DNA from: Candidatus Cloacimonadota bacterium
GTDB lineage: Bacteria > Cloacimonadota > Cloacimonadia > Cloacimonadales > Cloacimonadaceae
Direction of reading: 5' to 3'
DNA: 8,332 bases
Assembly (NCBI GenBank): GCA_028703735.1
Contig: JAQVMI010000064.1
Span: 1 to 8,332 of the forward strand
Positions 7,251 through 8,332 of the stretch are shown in pieces. The notes under the pieces were generated by a model that ran no database searches, was not told the DNA's origin, and was given only the letters and a program-made list of their open reading frames with translations. The translations under genes and the position numbers were made by a program. Within the stretch, counting starts at the first letter, position 1, and the number at the start of each line of letters is the position of its first letter.

Positions 7251-8237
7251 ATGCTAATTGAAGCTATACAGGGCAAGGTGGAACAAAGTTCTGCAATCCT
7301 GGGTGAAGTTCGTGCCGAAATGGCAAAAGTTATTGTAGGTCAAGCAGAGATTATCGATCGTTTATTAATCGGTATTCTAAGTAACGGTCATGTGTTGATA
7401 GAAGGGGTTCCGGGTTTGGCTAAAACTCTTATTATCTCTTCTTTGGCGTCTGTTTTTGATGCAGCATTTGCACGCATCCAGTTTACTCCGGATTTGCTTC
7501 CTGCAGATGTTACCGGAACCATGATCTTTAACCCTAAAAGTGGTGAATTCAGCACAAAAAAGGGTCCAATTTTTGCCAATTTCATTTTGGCAGACGAGAT
7601 TAACCGTGCACCTTCCAAGGTGCAATCTGCTTTATTGGAAGCAATGCAGGAGCGTCAGGTAACTTTGGGGGATAGCACATTGGCATTGCCAAACCCATTT
7701 TTTGTGATGGCTACGCAGAATCCCATAGAACAAGAAGGCACTTATCCCTTGCCGGAAGCACAGGTCGATCGGTTTTTTATGAAGCTCATAATCAAGTATC
7801 CTGCTTTCGAAGAAGAACGGCAGATTCTTAACCGCATGGTTTCAGAAAAGGATATCCCCTTACGTAAAGTGCTTTCTCCTAAAGACGTAGAGAATATGCG
7901 TGAAGTAATAAATCTGGTGCACATGGAAGAAAAACTGAAGGATTACATACTACACCTGATACAAGCTACCCGCCATCCGGAAAGATATCCCCGCATCAGC
8001 AGTATGAATGGCTTGATAGAATTTGGTGCTTCTCCCAGAGCTACAATTTACTTAGCGAGGGCTGCAAAAGCTTTTGCCTATATGAGCGGAAGAGCTTATG
8101 TGATTCCGGATGATATTAAAGCAGTGGGTAGGGACGTACTGAGGCACCGGATTATTCTTACTTACGAAGCAGAAGCAGAGGCTATTGGCAGCGAAGAGAT
8201 AATTAACCGGATTTTGGACGAGATAGAAGTTCCATAA
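7251..8237 (+). CDS. MoxR-family AAA+ ATPase
   Basis: This 328-residue protein is a MoxR-type AAA+ ATPase, a cytoplasmic chaperone-like enzyme thought to help assemble or activate partner proteins, often ones with von Willebrand factor A domains. The length is typical for the family. Seen in the sequence are Walker A GVPGLAKT (52-59), Walker B FILADE followed by INRAPSKVQSALLEAMQE (111-134), sensor 1 ATQNP (154-158), the EAQVDRFF segment with a probable arginine finger at Arg174, and sensor 2 GASPRA (259-264). The C-terminal helical lid includes YVIPDDIKAV. The start is secure: an in-frame TAG lies at 7221-7223 and the ATG at 7251 is the first ATG after it. The DUF58 gene begins 18 bases downstream, so the two form an operon. 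The client proteins are not visible in the window. Confidence 0.95.
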   Translation: MLIEAIQGKVEQSSAILGEVRAEMAKVIVGQAEIIDRLLIGILSNGHVLIEGVPGLAKTLIISSLASVFDAAFARIQFTPDLLPADVTGTMIFNPKSGEFSTKKGPIFANFILADEINRAPSKVQSALLEAMQERQVTLGDSTLALPNPFFVMATQNPIEQEGTYPLPEAQVDRFFMKLIIKYPAFEEERQILNRMVSEKDIPLRKVLSPKDVENMREVINLVHMEEKLKDYILHLIQATRHPERYPRISSMNGLIEFGASPRATIYLARAAKAFAYMSGRAYVIPDDIKAVGRDVLRHRIILTYEAEAEAIGSEEIINRILDEIEVP

Positions 8238-8243
8238 TATTGC

Positions 8244-8248
8244 AGGAG
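8244..8248 (+). promoter_or_regulatory. Ribosome binding site setting the GTG start of the DUF58 gene
   Basis: AGGAG lies seven bases before the GTG at 8256. An in-frame TGA occupies 8253-8255, directly before that GTG, so translation cannot begin further upstream in this frame. Together they fix a non-ATG start. Confidence 0.75.
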
Positions 8249-8255
8249 AAATTGA

Positions 8256-8332
8256 GTGCTAACTCAAAGTGCTTCCGAAATTCTAAATAAAATCCGCAGG
8301 ATAGAGATCCGGACTCGTAATGCAGTTTCGGA
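8256..8332 (+). CDS. DUF58 domain-containing protein, 3' end missing
   Basis: Only the first 25 codons are present before the window ends. They begin MLTQSASEILNKIRRIEIRT. The pattern KIRRIEIRTRNAVS closely resembles the N-terminus of DUF58 proteins, where a helix with paired basic residues precedes the conserved FxGRG region (expected just past the edge). DUF58 genes typically follow moxR and precede VWA-domain genes, which agrees with the MoxR ATPase 18 bases upstream. The family's biochemical role is not settled. It is generally linked to MoxR-dependent assembly and stress tolerance. Identity rests on a short segment plus gene order. Confidence 0.75.
   Translation, partial: MLTQSASEILNKIRRIEIRTRNAVS

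Noticed and set aside
7043..7261. 72-codon reading frame between rpmB and the MoxR gene on the + strand
   Set aside because: It begins with TTG inside the rpmB 3' hairpin, reads through the intrinsic terminator and its T-run, and overlaps the MoxR start by 11 bases. It has no ribosome binding site at a proper distance, and its only internal ATG (7166) would give 31 residues. I recognise no family.

Overview
The window reads like bacterial chromosome. It holds five protein-coding genes, all on the + strand, two of them cut by the window edges. There is no sign of a mobile element, CRISPR array, tRNA or rRNA. The best guess for the host is a Gram-negative anaerobe of the FCB group, possibly Candidatus Cloacimonadota or a Bacteroidota relative. 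That guess rests on three things: the very large alpha-2-macroglobulin of the Bacteroidota type (thioester motif CNEQ, conserved C-terminal segment MYAPEFSAHSEG), a soluble cyclic-nucleotide-binding histidine kinase, and a Zn-ribbon type L28. No marker here fixes the taxonomy.

Layout. Bases 2-5437 are one uninterrupted reading frame that enters from the left edge. It is the C-terminal 1811 residues of a secreted or periplasmic alpha-2-macroglobulin-like protease trap. A 198-base gap follows, carrying a good sigma70-type promoter (TTGACA, 18-base spacer, TATATT). Bases 5636-6751 encode a soluble sensor kinase with an N-terminal cyclic-nucleotide-binding domain joined directly to a HisKA/HATPase core. 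Then comes a short leader whose hairpin can mask the ribosome binding site, followed by rpmB (6818-7015, ribosomal protein bL28). Three hairpins lie downstream of rpmB, the last being a textbook rho-independent terminator (7088-7125). After about 125 bases of leader, a MoxR-family AAA+ ATPase gene starts at 7251. It is followed 18 bases later by the first 25 codons of a DUF58 protein (GTG start at 8256), which runs off the right edge.

How the genes fit together. The MoxR-DUF58 pair is the head of the widespread MoxR/DUF58/von Willebrand factor A (Bat-like) operon, so VWA and TPR proteins are expected just beyond the right edge. The macroglobulin, the kinase and rpmB look like separate functions. 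The kinase has no response regulator beside it and would be an orphan. The macroglobulin has no penicillin-binding protein 1C gene on its 3' side, unlike the enterobacterial arrangement.

I see no convincing undescribed multi-gene system. The points most worth a second look are the domain pairing in the orphan kinase, the possible translational switch in front of rpmB, the structured RNA between rpmB and its terminator, and two unusual segments in the macroglobulin (a Gly/Ser linker and an acidic insertion in the thioester domain).
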